Shown piece by piece: positions 17,322-25,744 of a DNA stretch of 51,170 nucleotides. Location: contig JAATFW010000022.1 of assembly GCA_015654985.1 (NCBI GenBank), positions 1 through 51,170 on the forward strand, given 5' to 3'. The position numbers and the translations under genes are program-made. Origin of the DNA: Sphingobacteriales bacterium. Lineage in GTDB: Bacteria; Bacteroidota; Bacteroidia; Sphingobacteriales; Sphingobacteriaceae. Below the pieces are notes generated by a model. It saw nothing but the letters and a program-made list of their open reading frames with translations. It had not been told where the DNA came from and made no database searches. Numbering within the stretch: the first letter of the stretch is position 1; each line of letters begins with the position of its first letter.

Positions 17322-19889
17322 CTATTTATTAAGGATTTTATTAAAATCACTTTCAAAATCCTCGTCGTAGATCTGCCTGTATTCTTTCACAAAGGTTTCG
17401 AAGGTAGTCTTCGCCAGCGAATGTTTACCCAGGAAGGCAAGCGATTTACATTTTATAGTCATCGCCTCTTCATTTACCGGATCAAAATAGAAAATGTAGT
17501 TAGCAAGCTGGATCAAAAATTCGGGGTCATCTGATATTTTCACCGAATCGGCAAAATGCAGGTAGGTATCTATAACCTCATTGGAAATTTCCGATTTAAA
17601 TTCATCTAACCAACTGTAATCCAGGTCTGAAAGAAACCCACCCCGCTTGGTAATGTAGGCCAGGTCGGTAATTCTCTTTTTGCTCAGCTTATTTTTATCT
17701 CTTACAATATCGGTATAGACCTTGTAATCAACAAAGATGTGCTGATAATCGATATCTATTTTCCAGTAACCGGTTTCCCTGGAGATCCTGCAAACCGGCA
17801 TCTTATCCAGGATACTTTTTAATTTGGTGATGTTGACGGAGCGGTTGTTGCGGGCGCTTTCAATAGACTTATCGAACCACAATAGTTCATATAGTTTTTC
17901 TGAGCTTATTCCTCTCCCTTTTGAAATGGTATACAGTAATAATATAAGGAAGAGTTCCTTTATCAGGGGAGTAAAATGTTTGGTGAGGTCGTGCCCTTCG
18001 GCATCGAATACCTGGAAATCGCCAAAAAGAAAAATGGAGTTTTTTATAACCACGGGTTCTTCTCCGGCATCTGCGGAATCTTCAGGCTCCTCCCCTTCAG
18101 GGATTCGTTTCCTGGCACCGTTTGCAAAAGTGCCAGCCCGGTCAGCCTCCGCTGTTTTCCGCTCCTTCTTCTTTTTAAATGCCAGTAACACTAACAGAAG
18201 GGCAGCAATAACAGCCATACCTGCAATATATCCCTTTGAAAAGGCTGATTCAGCAATCTCCGTTTCATCCTGGTATTCAATGGGCGGACTATTTAACGAA
18301 AAGATATTTACTTTTGTCTGCCCTGACTCATCTCTTATCAGCGTAACGGCAACCAGTTTCTTGCTTTTCCGGCAAAAATACAAGTCGGCAAAAGAGTACC
18401 TGTCCTGGAAGAAGTAAGGAATTTTGTTGCCGAGGAATTTAAATTCAGGCTTATCGAGCGACCCCTTAATCAGGCGAAGGTTAGAATTATATTTATTTTT
18501 AGGAAAGATCAATGCATAAAAGCTCCTTGAGCCCTCATCAATGATCATAGAATTTGCGAAAACAAAGTCTTCTCCTTTTATTTTCAGCTCGTAGATCTTT
18601 CTGAATTCTTGTTTTTTATAGTCATAAAACATCAGATCATACAAATTCCTCGGGTTTAGCATTTGCTGCCCGGTAGAACTACCGTAACCTCCAAGTATAT
18701 AAAAGCCCCCTTTGGCGGCGCCCAAAGCAGCAAGATACCGTGGTGTAAAAGAACTGCCTCCGCCTGTGATACTATCCCAATGCCCGGTGGCGATCTTATA
18801 TCTCCGAAGGGAATTCTTGTACAGGAACTGACCATACCCCCCGATGGTATATATGGCAGAATCAGTAACGGAAAAGACCTTATTCATGTGTCCGAAGACC
18901 GTTTCTATTGAGGGGGCAACGTATTGCCTGCTCCAGGCCCGGGTACCGAAATCAAAAAATGAAACAAGGGCCTGATCCTGGCATATATTGTATAACCGCC
19001 TGGTTGCAGAACTATATAACGATTGGTTTCCGTTAACCAGATTGAGTGTCCCTGAACTATATTTAAAGCTTCTTAAAGCCGATTCAGCCGAATAGGAGAC
19101 AAGGGAATCGTTTCCTACAATATAAACTTCTTCTGATTCGGGATTAAATGCGGCACTCGCTACGCCGCCTATATTAAATGACCGGCTGAGCTGCCAGCTA
19201 TAGTGTAATCTTTTTATCCATAACGGATTAATCACTGCAGCATCGGCGCCTTTGATCGATTCTGCAACAACGTTCCCCTTGTCTTCATTCAGCTTCCAGA
19301 AATAACTGAGTTTCCCGGAATCAAAAATTCTGACATCCCTTATTTTCATTGCCGGGACATCTGTTGTTTTAAAATCGTTAAAATCATTTGCCCCAAATAA
19401 TATTTTATAACACCGGCCCGGCACTGCTTTCAAAGACGCAGAATACTTTTTATTACCGGCATAAAGATCCAGTTGTTTTCTTTCTGAATAAATTATTAAT
19501 CTAAACCTGGTCCACTTATTAAATAAGGTTTCCTGGTCAATATTAAAAGCAATATTTGAGAAGGTCTCCCCTATTACAACTTTAAAATGCATTCCATCGG
19601 TTGATCTGCGGTCATAAAGAATATCAATATTCCGGTTCCCCTCATCGATCATTCTTACAATATATCCAAAATAATCACTGTGGCCTGATATAAAGGCCAA
19701 ATCAAATGATATTTCAAAGTTCTTTTTAAGACATAAGTTCTTTCCGGGGCTTAGATCAAGGCCTGATCTTTTATCCTGTACCACTTCGTGACCAAAAAAG
19801 CCAAGACCATACGACTGGCAGGAGGCGCGGCCTCCGGAGGTAATCAGAATGGTTAGAAAAAATAAATATAGTAAAAGTTTATACCCCAT
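17322..19889 (-). CDS. Membrane-spanning SARP/BTAD transcription regulator with LamG-like and Kelch-like sensor (paralogue 2)
   Basis: 855 residues from the ATG at 19887-19889. A start 24 codons upstream would put a polar stretch before the signal peptide MGYKLLLYLFFLTILITSGG and is unlikely. The architecture is identical to the gene at 6294-8873: LamG-like region (about 27-200), Kelch-type strands IYTIGGYG and FYILGGYG (about 346-402), helix (about 553-571) followed by KKKKERK, winged helix (about 619-714) and BTAD-like C-terminus. The last 240 residues are very similar between the paralogues; the linker and parts of the sensor differ more. It lies immediately upstream of the SusCD operon on the same strand and probably activates it. 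A duplication that flanks one locus suggests two related ligands or promoters. Confidence 0.8.
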   Translation of the reverse strand: MGYKLLLYLFFLTILITSGGRASCQSYGLGFFGHEVVQDKRSGLDLSPGKNLCLKKNFEISFDLAFISGHSDYFGYIVRMIDEGNRNIDILYDRRSTDGMHFKVVIGETFSNIAFNIDQETLFNKWTRFRLIIYSERKQLDLYAGNKKYSASLKAVPGRCYKILFGANDFNDFKTTDVPAMKIRDVRIFDSGKLSYFWKLNEDKGNVVAESIKGADAAVINPLWIKRLHYSWQLSRSFNIGGVASAAFNPESEEVYIVGNDSLVSYSAESALRSFKYSSGTLNLVNGNQSLYSSATRRLYNICQDQALVSFFDFGTRAWSRQYVAPSIETVFGHMNKVFSVTDSAIYTIGGYGQFLYKNSLRRYKIATGHWDSITGGGSSFTPRYLAALGAAKGGFYILGGYGSSTGQQMLNPRNLYDLMFYDYKKQEFRKIYELKIKGEDFVFANSMIIDEGSRSFYALIFPKNKYNSNLRLIKGSLDKPEFKFLGNKIPYFFQDRYSFADLYFCRKSKKLVAVTLIRDESGQTKVNIFSLNSPPIEYQDETEIAESAFSKGYIAGMAVIAALLLVLLAFKKKKERKTAEADRAGTFANGARKRIPEGEEPEDSADAGEEPVVIKNSIFLFGDFQVFDAEGHDLTKHFTPLIKELFLILLLYTISKGRGISSEKLYELLWFDKSIESARNNRSVNITKLKSILDKMPVCRISRETGYWKIDIDYQHIFVDYKVYTDIVRDKNKLSKKRITDLAYITKRGGFLSDLDYSWLDEFKSEISNEVIDTYLHFADSVKISDDPEFLIQLANYIFYFDPVNEEAMTIKCKSLAFLGKHSLAKTTFETFVKEYRQIYDEDFESDFNKILNK

Positions 19890-20573
19890 AAAATTGTTCA
19901 AATAGTCCCTGTTCCAAAATAAATCCGGTGTAATATATAAGACGTTATTTATTCTACTCAAGGAAGCCCATCTTAAATAACGAAAGGTAAGATTCTAACT
20001 GGAACACTTCAAAATTAACAGCTTTATCTCAATTTACAACAACCTGAGAGCTTAAAACCATCAACATATTTTCTTTAAATTTCTCTCATCATAACCTGCT
20101 CTTAAATATTTTTTTTGAATTTATAACATTCTCAGGGCTTCCGTCGATCTTTTAGTGACCTTTTGATATAACGGGCAGCAACATAAAAGAAAAACCAATA
20201 ACCAGTTTGAGCTCCTTAATGATCATTTTATCAGATATATGGCTTGGGATATCGGTTAGTTGCTATTTCCAGGCATGATAAATGAAGCAAATAGCATTTG
20301 CCTTTTATATTAATTGCCGGTTTACAATTAGCGCTCAAGTATAGCACAAAAGTAGATATGTCAATTAATAAAAGATTAATAATACATTAACAGATAAGTT
20401 CTGCGTCAATAATTTCAAACTGAATATAAAAAAAATTAAAAATTAACTGACCGAATTTTAAAATTCTTTTCCTACCTTGCTTTTTCAGACAGGAACGCAT
20501 CTGGCAACAGGCTCGCATTTTTCTGATCTGAAACCAAGATCCCGTAAAAACGTTATTCTTAAAGTCTAAGAAG
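19890..20573. other. Intergenic region between regulator 2 and a plus-strand gene
   Basis: 684 bp, strongly AT-rich, with no frame that looks coding. It must hold the promoter of the minus-strand regulator and that of the gene at 20574. AACCAGTT at 20200-20207 (minus strand AACTGGTT) with AACCAATA next to it matches the motif seen in the other promoters of the locus. TACCTTGC near 20475 is one mismatch from TAnnTTTG for the plus-strand gene. Confidence 0.35.
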
Positions 20574-21026
20574 ATGGAAAAGGAACCGCTCATAATCAAA
20601 ATACAACAGTTGCTGATACATTCTGTCAGGGAAGTTACTTTCTATGACCAGGCCACCGATCAGATTTTGATTCCTGAACTTAAATCAGCCTTTGCTAAAT
20701 ATCTGTGGCTTCGGGGAGAGCATGTTGTGGGGATAAGATCCTTTCTTATCGGTATAGAACAGCCAGTACCGGGACTCAATCAAACACATCTTCAAAATGA
20801 ACGTTTCTGGCGTTTCCTGGCAGATGCAGTTAAACAAAAGGATAACCCTGCCATTTTAAGCACCGGAATCCGTTATGCAAGATTATCGGTACATAAATAT
20901 GCCGAAACCCTTCATTTTACTAAAGTAAAAGACAGGCTTCACATTATGCTTCAAAATCATCTTTTAGAAATTCAAAACGTTTTAAAAGAATTTTCTTCCA
21001 TCCCTTCCAGCAGAAAAGCATCTTAA
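20574..21026 (+). CDS. Hypothetical all-helical protein, possibly ferritin-like four-helix bundle
   Basis: 150 residues, no signal peptide or membrane helix. The sequence is predicted helical throughout (KIQQLLIHSVREVTFYDQAT, then LRGEHVVGIRSFLIGIE, then RYARLSVHKYAETLHF). Spaced Glu/His residues are reminiscent of DUF2383/PA2169-type helical bundles, but a clear metal-binding set is not visible. It stands alone between the glycan locus and the phosphohexomutase gene. Codon use and an intact frame support a real gene; no function is assigned. Confidence 0.6.
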   Translation: MEKEPLIIKIQQLLIHSVREVTFYDQATDQILIPELKSAFAKYLWLRGEHVVGIRSFLIGIEQPVPGLNQTHLQNERFWRFLADAVKQKDNPAILSTGIRYARLSVHKYAETLHFTKVKDRLHIMLQNHLLEIQNVLKEFSSIPSSRKAS

Positions 21027-21217
21027 TAGCATGGGCTGCAGGTTTCCAGCATCCGTTAAAACAGCAAAGTTTGCTTCTCCTGCCAGCATCTGAGTATTTT
21101 TTTAAGAAAAAACATTTTATTACCTCACATGTACCTTAATTTTACATGCAGTTATTATAATTGCAGTATTACTGAACATAATCTGAAAATATATCATAAA
21201 ATCAACACGTAAATAAT

Positions 21218-22954
21218 ATGCAGGAATTAGAGCCCTCAGTTCTGAAAAAAATCAATGAATGGCTTCAGGGAAGCTACGACACCGAAACCAAACAGCACAT
21301 TCAGAAATTACTGGATGAAAAGTCGTTTACCGAATTAACCGACTCTTTTTACCGGGACCTTGAATTTGGAACAGGTGGTCTCCGTGGGATTATGGGTCCC
21401 GGGTCAAATCGTATTAACAAATATACAATTGGTGCAGCAACCCAAGGCCTGAGCAATTACCTGAAAAAAACATACCCTTTTGAGCAGATTAAAGTTGCTA
21501 TTGCGCACGACAGCCGGAATAATTCCGACTATTTTGCCAGGATTACGGCAGAGGTTTTCTCAGCAAACGGCATTTATGTATACTTTTTTAAAGAGTTGAG
21601 GCCTACCCCCGAATTGTCGTTTGCCATCCGTGAGCTGGGTTGTAAAAGCGGGGTTATGCTGACGGCATCGCATAATCCGAAAGAATATAACGGGTACAAA
21701 GCTTATGGGGCCGATGGCGGACAGTTTGTATATCCGCACGATGAAAAAGTAATGGAAGAGGTTGCAGCGATCGGCAGCATCGATGAAGTGCGGTTCACTC
21801 CCGAAGAACAAAATATTGAGCTGATCGGCGAAGAAATTGATGAGCTTTATCTTGATAAGATCACCAGGCTCTCTGTTTCACCTGATGCAATTAAAAGGCA
21901 GAATGACCTGAAAATAGTTTATTCCCCTATTCATGGCACAGGCATTACACTGGTTCCCGCTGCATTGAAACGGTTTGGATTTACGAATGTAACCCTTGTA
22001 GAAGAGCAGATCAAACCCGACGGCAACTTCCCTACTGTTGTTTATCCTAACCCTGAAGAGAAAGAAGCATTAACACTTGCACTCAAAAAAGGAAAGGATA
22101 TTGATGCTGACCTGATTCTCGCTACCGATCCGGATGCCGACCGTGTAGGGATAGCCGTAAAGAACAGTGAGGGCGAATTTATTCTTTTTAACGGCAATCA
22201 GACAGGCAGCCTCCTGATAAATTATCTGCTTACTGCCTGGGAAGAAAAGGGTAAGCTTACCGGGAATGAATATATTGTTAAAACAATTGTAACCTCCTAC
22301 ATTATTGATGAGATAGCAAAAGCAAAACATGTAGAGTGTTATAATACCCTGACCGGCTTCAAATATATCGGCGAACTGATGACTAAGTTCCAGGGTAAGA
22401 AAACCTTTATTGTTGGAGGTGAAGAAAGTTATGGCTACCTTATAGGTGATCTTGTGAGAGATAAGGATGCCATAGTTTCTGTTGCATTTATTTCTGAAAT
22501 GGCAGCTTTTTATAAGGACAAGGGAAGCAGTTTATTCGATGCCCTGCTCGAAATGTACCAGAAATATGGGTTCTATAAAGAAAAACTGGTATCTGTTACT
22601 AAAAAGGGCAAGAGCGGAGCTGAAGAGATTAAAGCCATGATGGAACGGTTCAGAAATAATCCGCCTGTAACTCTTGGCGGCTCTAAGGTAATTGCATTAA
22701 AAGATTATGAGCAAAGAATAGAAACAGACATCACGGCAGGCACAAAAAAGCCCCTGGACTTACCTGTATCGGATGTTTTGCAATTCGTTACTGAAGATGG
22801 AAGTATTATTTCTGCACGGCCTTCAGGAACTGAGCCAAAAATAAAGTTTTACTGCAGCGTAAAGGGCACTCTTCCGGGAAAAGATAACTATAAAGAAGTC
22901 AGCGAAAAGCTGGAAGAGAAAGTTACCGCTATCATGAGCGACCTGGGCGTATAG
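21218..22954 (+). CDS. Phosphoglucomutase/phosphomannomutase-type alpha-D-phosphohexomutase
   Basis: 578 residues, the usual size of the long bacterial PGM/PMM class. It interconverts hexose 1- and 6-phosphates in the cytosol. Motifs are in order: GTGGLRGIMG (51-60), phosphoserine loop LTASHNPKEYNGYK with Ser151, Mg-binding DPDADRVG (304-311), sugar-specificity loop GGEESYGY (400-407), and phosphate-binding RPSGTEPKIKF near the C-terminus. It stands alone with its own terminator. Whether glucose-1-P or mannose-1-P is preferred cannot be told from the sequence. Confidence 0.93.
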   Translation: MQELEPSVLKKINEWLQGSYDTETKQHIQKLLDEKSFTELTDSFYRDLEFGTGGLRGIMGPGSNRINKYTIGAATQGLSNYLKKTYPFEQIKVAIAHDSRNNSDYFARITAEVFSANGIYVYFFKELRPTPELSFAIRELGCKSGVMLTASHNPKEYNGYKAYGADGGQFVYPHDEKVMEEVAAIGSIDEVRFTPEEQNIELIGEEIDELYLDKITRLSVSPDAIKRQNDLKIVYSPIHGTGITLVPAALKRFGFTNVTLVEEQIKPDGNFPTVVYPNPEEKEALTLALKKGKDIDADLILATDPDADRVGIAVKNSEGEFILFNGNQTGSLLINYLLTAWEEKGKLTGNEYIVKTIVTSYIIDEIAKAKHVECYNTLTGFKYIGELMTKFQGKKTFIVGGEESYGYLIGDLVRDKDAIVSVAFISEMAAFYKDKGSSLFDALLEMYQKYGFYKEKLVSVTKKGKSGAEEIKAMMERFRNNPPVTLGGSKVIALKDYEQRIETDITAGTKKPLDLPVSDVLQFVTEDGSIISARPSGTEPKIKFYCSVKGTLPGKDNYKEVSEKLEEKVTAIMSDLGV

Positions 22955-23000
22955 TTTAATACCTGCCCATACAGGCTATTTATCCTTACTGAGTTTTTAA

Positions 23001-23036
23001 TGAATGCCGTATCTCTCAAATACGGCATTCATTTTT
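23001..23036 (+). terminator. Intrinsic terminator of the phosphohexomutase gene
   Basis: A perfect 12-bp stem TGAATGCCGTAT (23001-23012) / ATACGGCATTCA (23020-23031) with a 7-nt loop is followed by TTTTT, 47 bp past the stop. Confidence 0.88.
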
Positions 23037-23209
23037 CAGAGCTGCACTTCCGGAAAATCGCTCAACGGAAAATAAAGATTTTATAAAGTGATTGTTAATA
23101 TGTTAACAAATAAATTATACATTTTTAACAACTTTTACTTTACCTTTATAAGACCTCAGAAAATCTGCCGGTAAGGCATACTTGGGTCATTAACTGATAA
23201 ACTGCTCAT

Positions 23210-23683
23210 ATGACCTGGAAAAAATTCAGCGGAGAAATTCTTCAAACTCCCATTCATGATGAAGTTAAAAAAGCGATTGAACGGGAAAACAGTCTTGGTA
23301 ACAAATTAAAAGTATGTATTGGAACTGATTCTCAGGTAAAGGGGGCCGTTACCGATTATGCAACGGTTATTGTATTTCTTCGTGAGAAGAAAGGAGCTTT
23401 TATGTTCATCCATCAGGAGCGCAGCGCCAGAAAAATGAGCATTAAAGAACGGATGCTTACGGAGGTACAGAAATCCATAGAAATTGCATATGCCCTGTGC
23501 GACCTTCTCGACCTCTACAATGTAGACCTCGAAGTACATGCCGATATCAACACCAACCCCATGTTTAAGTCAAACCAGGCTTTACATGAAGCAATGGGAT
23601 ATATTCTGAGTATGGGCTTTGTATTTAAAGCTAAACCGGAGGCTTTTGCAAGCTCCGCCTGTGCAAATAAGATGGTACATTAA
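23210..23683 (+). CDS. YkuK-like ribonuclease H-like fold protein (DUF458)
   Basis: 157 residues. The pattern CIGTDSQVKG (37-46), LEVHADINTNP (about 106-116) and VFKAKPEAFASSACANK at the end matches the YkuK/DUF458 family, predicted to have an RNase H-like fold with acidic active-site residues. No biochemical function is established for the family. Asp in GTDSQ and Asp in HADIN are the likely catalytic acids. It is a single-gene unit between a terminated upstream gene and the DtxR-type regulator. Confidence 0.75.
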   Translation: MTWKKFSGEILQTPIHDEVKKAIERENSLGNKLKVCIGTDSQVKGAVTDYATVIVFLREKKGAFMFIHQERSARKMSIKERMLTEVQKSIEIAYALCDLLDLYNVDLEVHADINTNPMFKSNQALHEAMGYILSMGFVFKAKPEAFASSACANKMVH

Positions 23684-23766
23684 CGTCATTCAGCAATAAT
23701 ATTTTGCCTGATTGTCTGAGCAACTGTAAAAAGGATATCACAATTACTAAAAGGTCTATCTTTTTG

Positions 23767-23774
23767 TATTTTTG
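23767..23774 (+). promoter_or_regulatory. -7 element TATTTTTG, 4 nt before the DtxR-type regulator ATG
   Basis: A full match to the Bacteroidota -7 consensus TAnnTTTG ends 4 nt before the ATG at 23779. Transcription would then start at or next to the start codon, implying a leaderless or near-leaderless mRNA. It also argues against the longer in-frame start at about 23704. Confidence 0.6.
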
Positions 23775-23778
23775 CAGC

Positions 23779-24435
23779 ATGCTTTCTTTTACAGAAGAGA
23801 ATTATCTTAAAGCGTTGTTACATCTCACACTGGAGGTAGAACATAAAAATGAGGCTGGAACAAATGAGCTTGCTGCTTATCTTGGGGTAAAACCAGCCAC
23901 AGCAACCGATATGTTAAGAAAATTAAAGGAGAAAAAACTTATCTCATATGAGAAATATGGAAAGATCTCTTTATCTGACGACGGGAGGACAAAAGCGATC
24001 GAAGTGTTAAGAAAGCACCGGTTATGGGAAACATTCCTTTATAAAAAATTAGATTTTACATGGGATGAAGTACATGAGGTTGCCGAACAGCTTGAACACA
24101 TTCAATCCCCTAAGTTAGTTGATAAACTTGACACTTTTTTAGGGCATCCGCAATATGATCCGCATGGAGATGCCATTCCCGATGCCAAAGGAAATTTAAA
24201 GCCCTCATATAAAAAAACGTTAGCAGAAGCGGAAGCTGGAGTAGATTGCAGAATGGTAGCAGTGAAAGACAACACCGCCCCATTTTTAAAGTATGTAAGT
24301 CAGCTAAACCTGGCTATTAATGCCCCTTTAAAGGTGCTTTCCCGGCAGCCGTATGATGGTTCCATGGAAATTATAATTAACGGCACCAAAACAATTGTTT
24401 CTCAGAAATTTGCTGAGAACATTTTTATTAAATAA
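23779..24435 (+). CDS. DtxR/MntR-family metal-dependent transcription regulator
   Basis: 218 residues from MLSFTEENYLKAL, the usual beginning of this family. The upstream in-frame extension covers the promoter and is rejected. An N-terminal winged helix (GTNELAAYLGVKPATATDMLRKLKEKKLISYEKYG) is followed by the dimerisation/metal domain (HRLWETFLYKKL, then HEVAEQLEHIQSPKL, then FLGHPQYDPHGDAIPD) and a C-terminal SH3-like part. It probably senses Mn(II) or Fe(II) and represses metal uptake genes, which are not in this window. The downstream neighbour smpB follows after 85 bp and may be cotranscribed. Confidence 0.9.
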   Translation: MLSFTEENYLKALLHLTLEVEHKNEAGTNELAAYLGVKPATATDMLRKLKEKKLISYEKYGKISLSDDGRTKAIEVLRKHRLWETFLYKKLDFTWDEVHEVAEQLEHIQSPKLVDKLDTFLGHPQYDPHGDAIPDAKGNLKPSYKKTLAEAEAGVDCRMVAVKDNTAPFLKYVSQLNLAINAPLKVLSRQPYDGSMEIIINGTKTIVSQKFAENIFIK

Positions 24436-24475
24436 AAGTTGAAGACCGGGAGCTGAAGGTTGCGGCATGAGCAGA

Positions 24476-24517
24476 CTTTCAACTTTCAACTTTCAACTTT
24501 CAATTTTCAACTTTCAA
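24476..24517 (+). repeat. 7-bp tandem repeat array (CTTTCAA x6) just before smpB
   Basis: Six contiguous heptamers, five CTTTCAA and one TTTTCAA, end 3 nt before the smpB ATG. It is the only sequence where a ribosome-binding site would be, contains no G, and should be unstructured. Confidence 0.9.
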
Positions 24518-24520
24518 CTT

Positions 24521-24964
24521 ATGAGTACCAATATCAAAAATAAAAAAGCCTACTTTGAATATCACATTCACGATAAGTTCATTGCGGGAATTCAGCTTCT
24601 GGGAACTGAAATAAAATCAATAAGGGAGGGTAAAGCAAATCTTAATGATTCATTCTGCGCTTTTCTGAACGACCGCTTATATGTAAGGAATATGCATATT
24701 GCGGAATACTCGCACGGATCTTTCTATAACCATGAAGCTAAACGTGACCGCGCGCTCCTCTTAAATAAGAAGGAGTTAAAAAAGCTCCGCGATAAAAGCG
24801 AAGAAAAGGGCTTTACCATTGTACCTATCCAGCTTTTTATCGGCGAACGCGGGTTCGCCAAACTTGAGATCGGTCTTGCTCAGGGAAAAAAAGACTTCGA
24901 CAAACGCGAAACGCTTAAGGAACGTGAAAGTAAGATCGAACTCGACCGTGCAATGAAACGATAA
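24521..24964 (+). CDS. smpB: SsrA-binding protein SmpB
   Basis: 147 residues from MSTNIKNKKAYFEYHIHD. The in-frame upstream ATG would translate the heptamer repeat into Phe/Asn/Gln-rich sequence and is rejected. SmpB carries tmRNA into stalled ribosomes for trans-translation. The family signature FIAGIQLLGTEIKSIREGKANL (split here: FIAGIQLLGTE, IKSIREGKANL) and the end KKDFDKRETLKERESK are present. It is convergent with pcm, with only 9 bp between the stops. Confidence 0.95.
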   Translation: MSTNIKNKKAYFEYHIHDKFIAGIQLLGTEIKSIREGKANLNDSFCAFLNDRLYVRNMHIAEYSHGSFYNHEAKRDRALLLNKKELKKLRDKSEEKGFTIVPIQLFIGERGFAKLEIGLAQGKKDFDKRETLKERESKIELDRAMKR

Positions 24965-24973
24965 GCGGCCCTC

Positions 24974-25633
24974 TTACCAGGCCTGATCGCCTACCAATGG
25001 AACGAACCGGAAAGTATCAAGTTCTATCCTCTCATAATCTGTTTCGCTGACCCGAAAAACGGTAACCATCTTCTGCGATTGTTCATCTCCCACCGGAATT
25101 ACCAGAATCCCCCCCACTTTTAACTGTTTAAGCATCACTTCCGGAACAAACGGAGCGCCGGCGGTAACCAGGATCTTATCATAAGGCGCAAACCCGGGAA
25201 TTCCCCTGGAGCCATCGCCCACAAAAAACTGAGGATGATATCCCATTTTTCCCAGAAAAAGCTTCGCCCGCCGATATAATTTCTCCTGCCGTTCAATAGT
25301 ATATACTACCGCCCCAAGTTCTAAAAGGATGCAGGTTTGATAACCCGAGCCTGTACCAATTTCAAGCACTTTATCCCCCTCTTTAATATTCAGCAACTGC
25401 GTTTGGTAGGCCACAGTATAAGGCTGCGAGATGGTTTGACCTTCCCCGATAGGAAAGGCAATATCCTTATACGATTGTTTCCAGAAGGTCTCATCAAAAA
25501 AGTAATGACGCGGTACTCTTCCGATAGCTTCCATAACTCTTTTATCATCAATTTTACGCTCATCCCTTAGCTGAGCTACCAACTTTTTACGTGCACCCTG
25601 CTCCCGGTAATTATCAATAAACTTATAGGCCAT
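24974..25633 (-). CDS. pcm: Protein-L-isoaspartate O-methyltransferase
   Basis: 219 residues. Uses S-adenosylmethionine to methylate isoaspartyl residues for protein repair in the cytosol. Motifs: GQTISQPYTVAYQTQLL (active-site region), SAM-binding EIGTGSGYQTCILL, then ILVTAGAPFVPEVMLKQL, then GGILVIPVGDEQSQ. Start chosen at the ATG 7 nt after a TAnnTTTG element. Monocistronic and convergent to smpB. Confidence 0.95.
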   Translation of the reverse strand: MAYKFIDNYREQGARKKLVAQLRDERKIDDKRVMEAIGRVPRHYFFDETFWKQSYKDIAFPIGEGQTISQPYTVAYQTQLLNIKEGDKVLEIGTGSGYQTCILLELGAVVYTIERQEKLYRRAKLFLGKMGYHPQFFVGDGSRGIPGFAPYDKILVTAGAPFVPEVMLKQLKVGGILVIPVGDEQSQKMVTVFRVSETDYERIELDTFRFVPLVGDQAW

Positions 25634-25640
25634 TCTTCTG

Positions 25641-25648
25641 CAAAAATA
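25641..25648 (-). promoter_or_regulatory. -7 element TATTTTTG of pcm
   Basis: Reads TATTTTTG on the minus strand and ends 7 nt before the pcm ATG, so the 5' leader should be about 0-3 nt. No TTTG was seen at the matching -33 distance. Confidence 0.5.
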
Positions 25649-25744
25649 ACTTCCTTAAACTATTTAACAGTTAAAATGTAGTATTCATATAATAATTTTC
25701 TGTATATTAACATTAGCTGATTTAATCCGATTAAAAAACTTCGC

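Noticed and set aside
17824..18417. 197-codon plus-strand frame opposite regulator paralogue 2
   Set aside because: Antisense to the linker and winged-helix region, Ser/Phe-rich, no counterpart in paralogue 1 of similar length.
23704..23778. Longer start of the DtxR-type regulator
   Set aside because: It would include the promoter element TATTTTTG, and conserved family residues start at the Met of 23779.
24467..24520. Longer smpB start at 24467
   Set aside because: The added 18 residues are a translation of the heptamer repeat and the family N-terminus begins at 24521.
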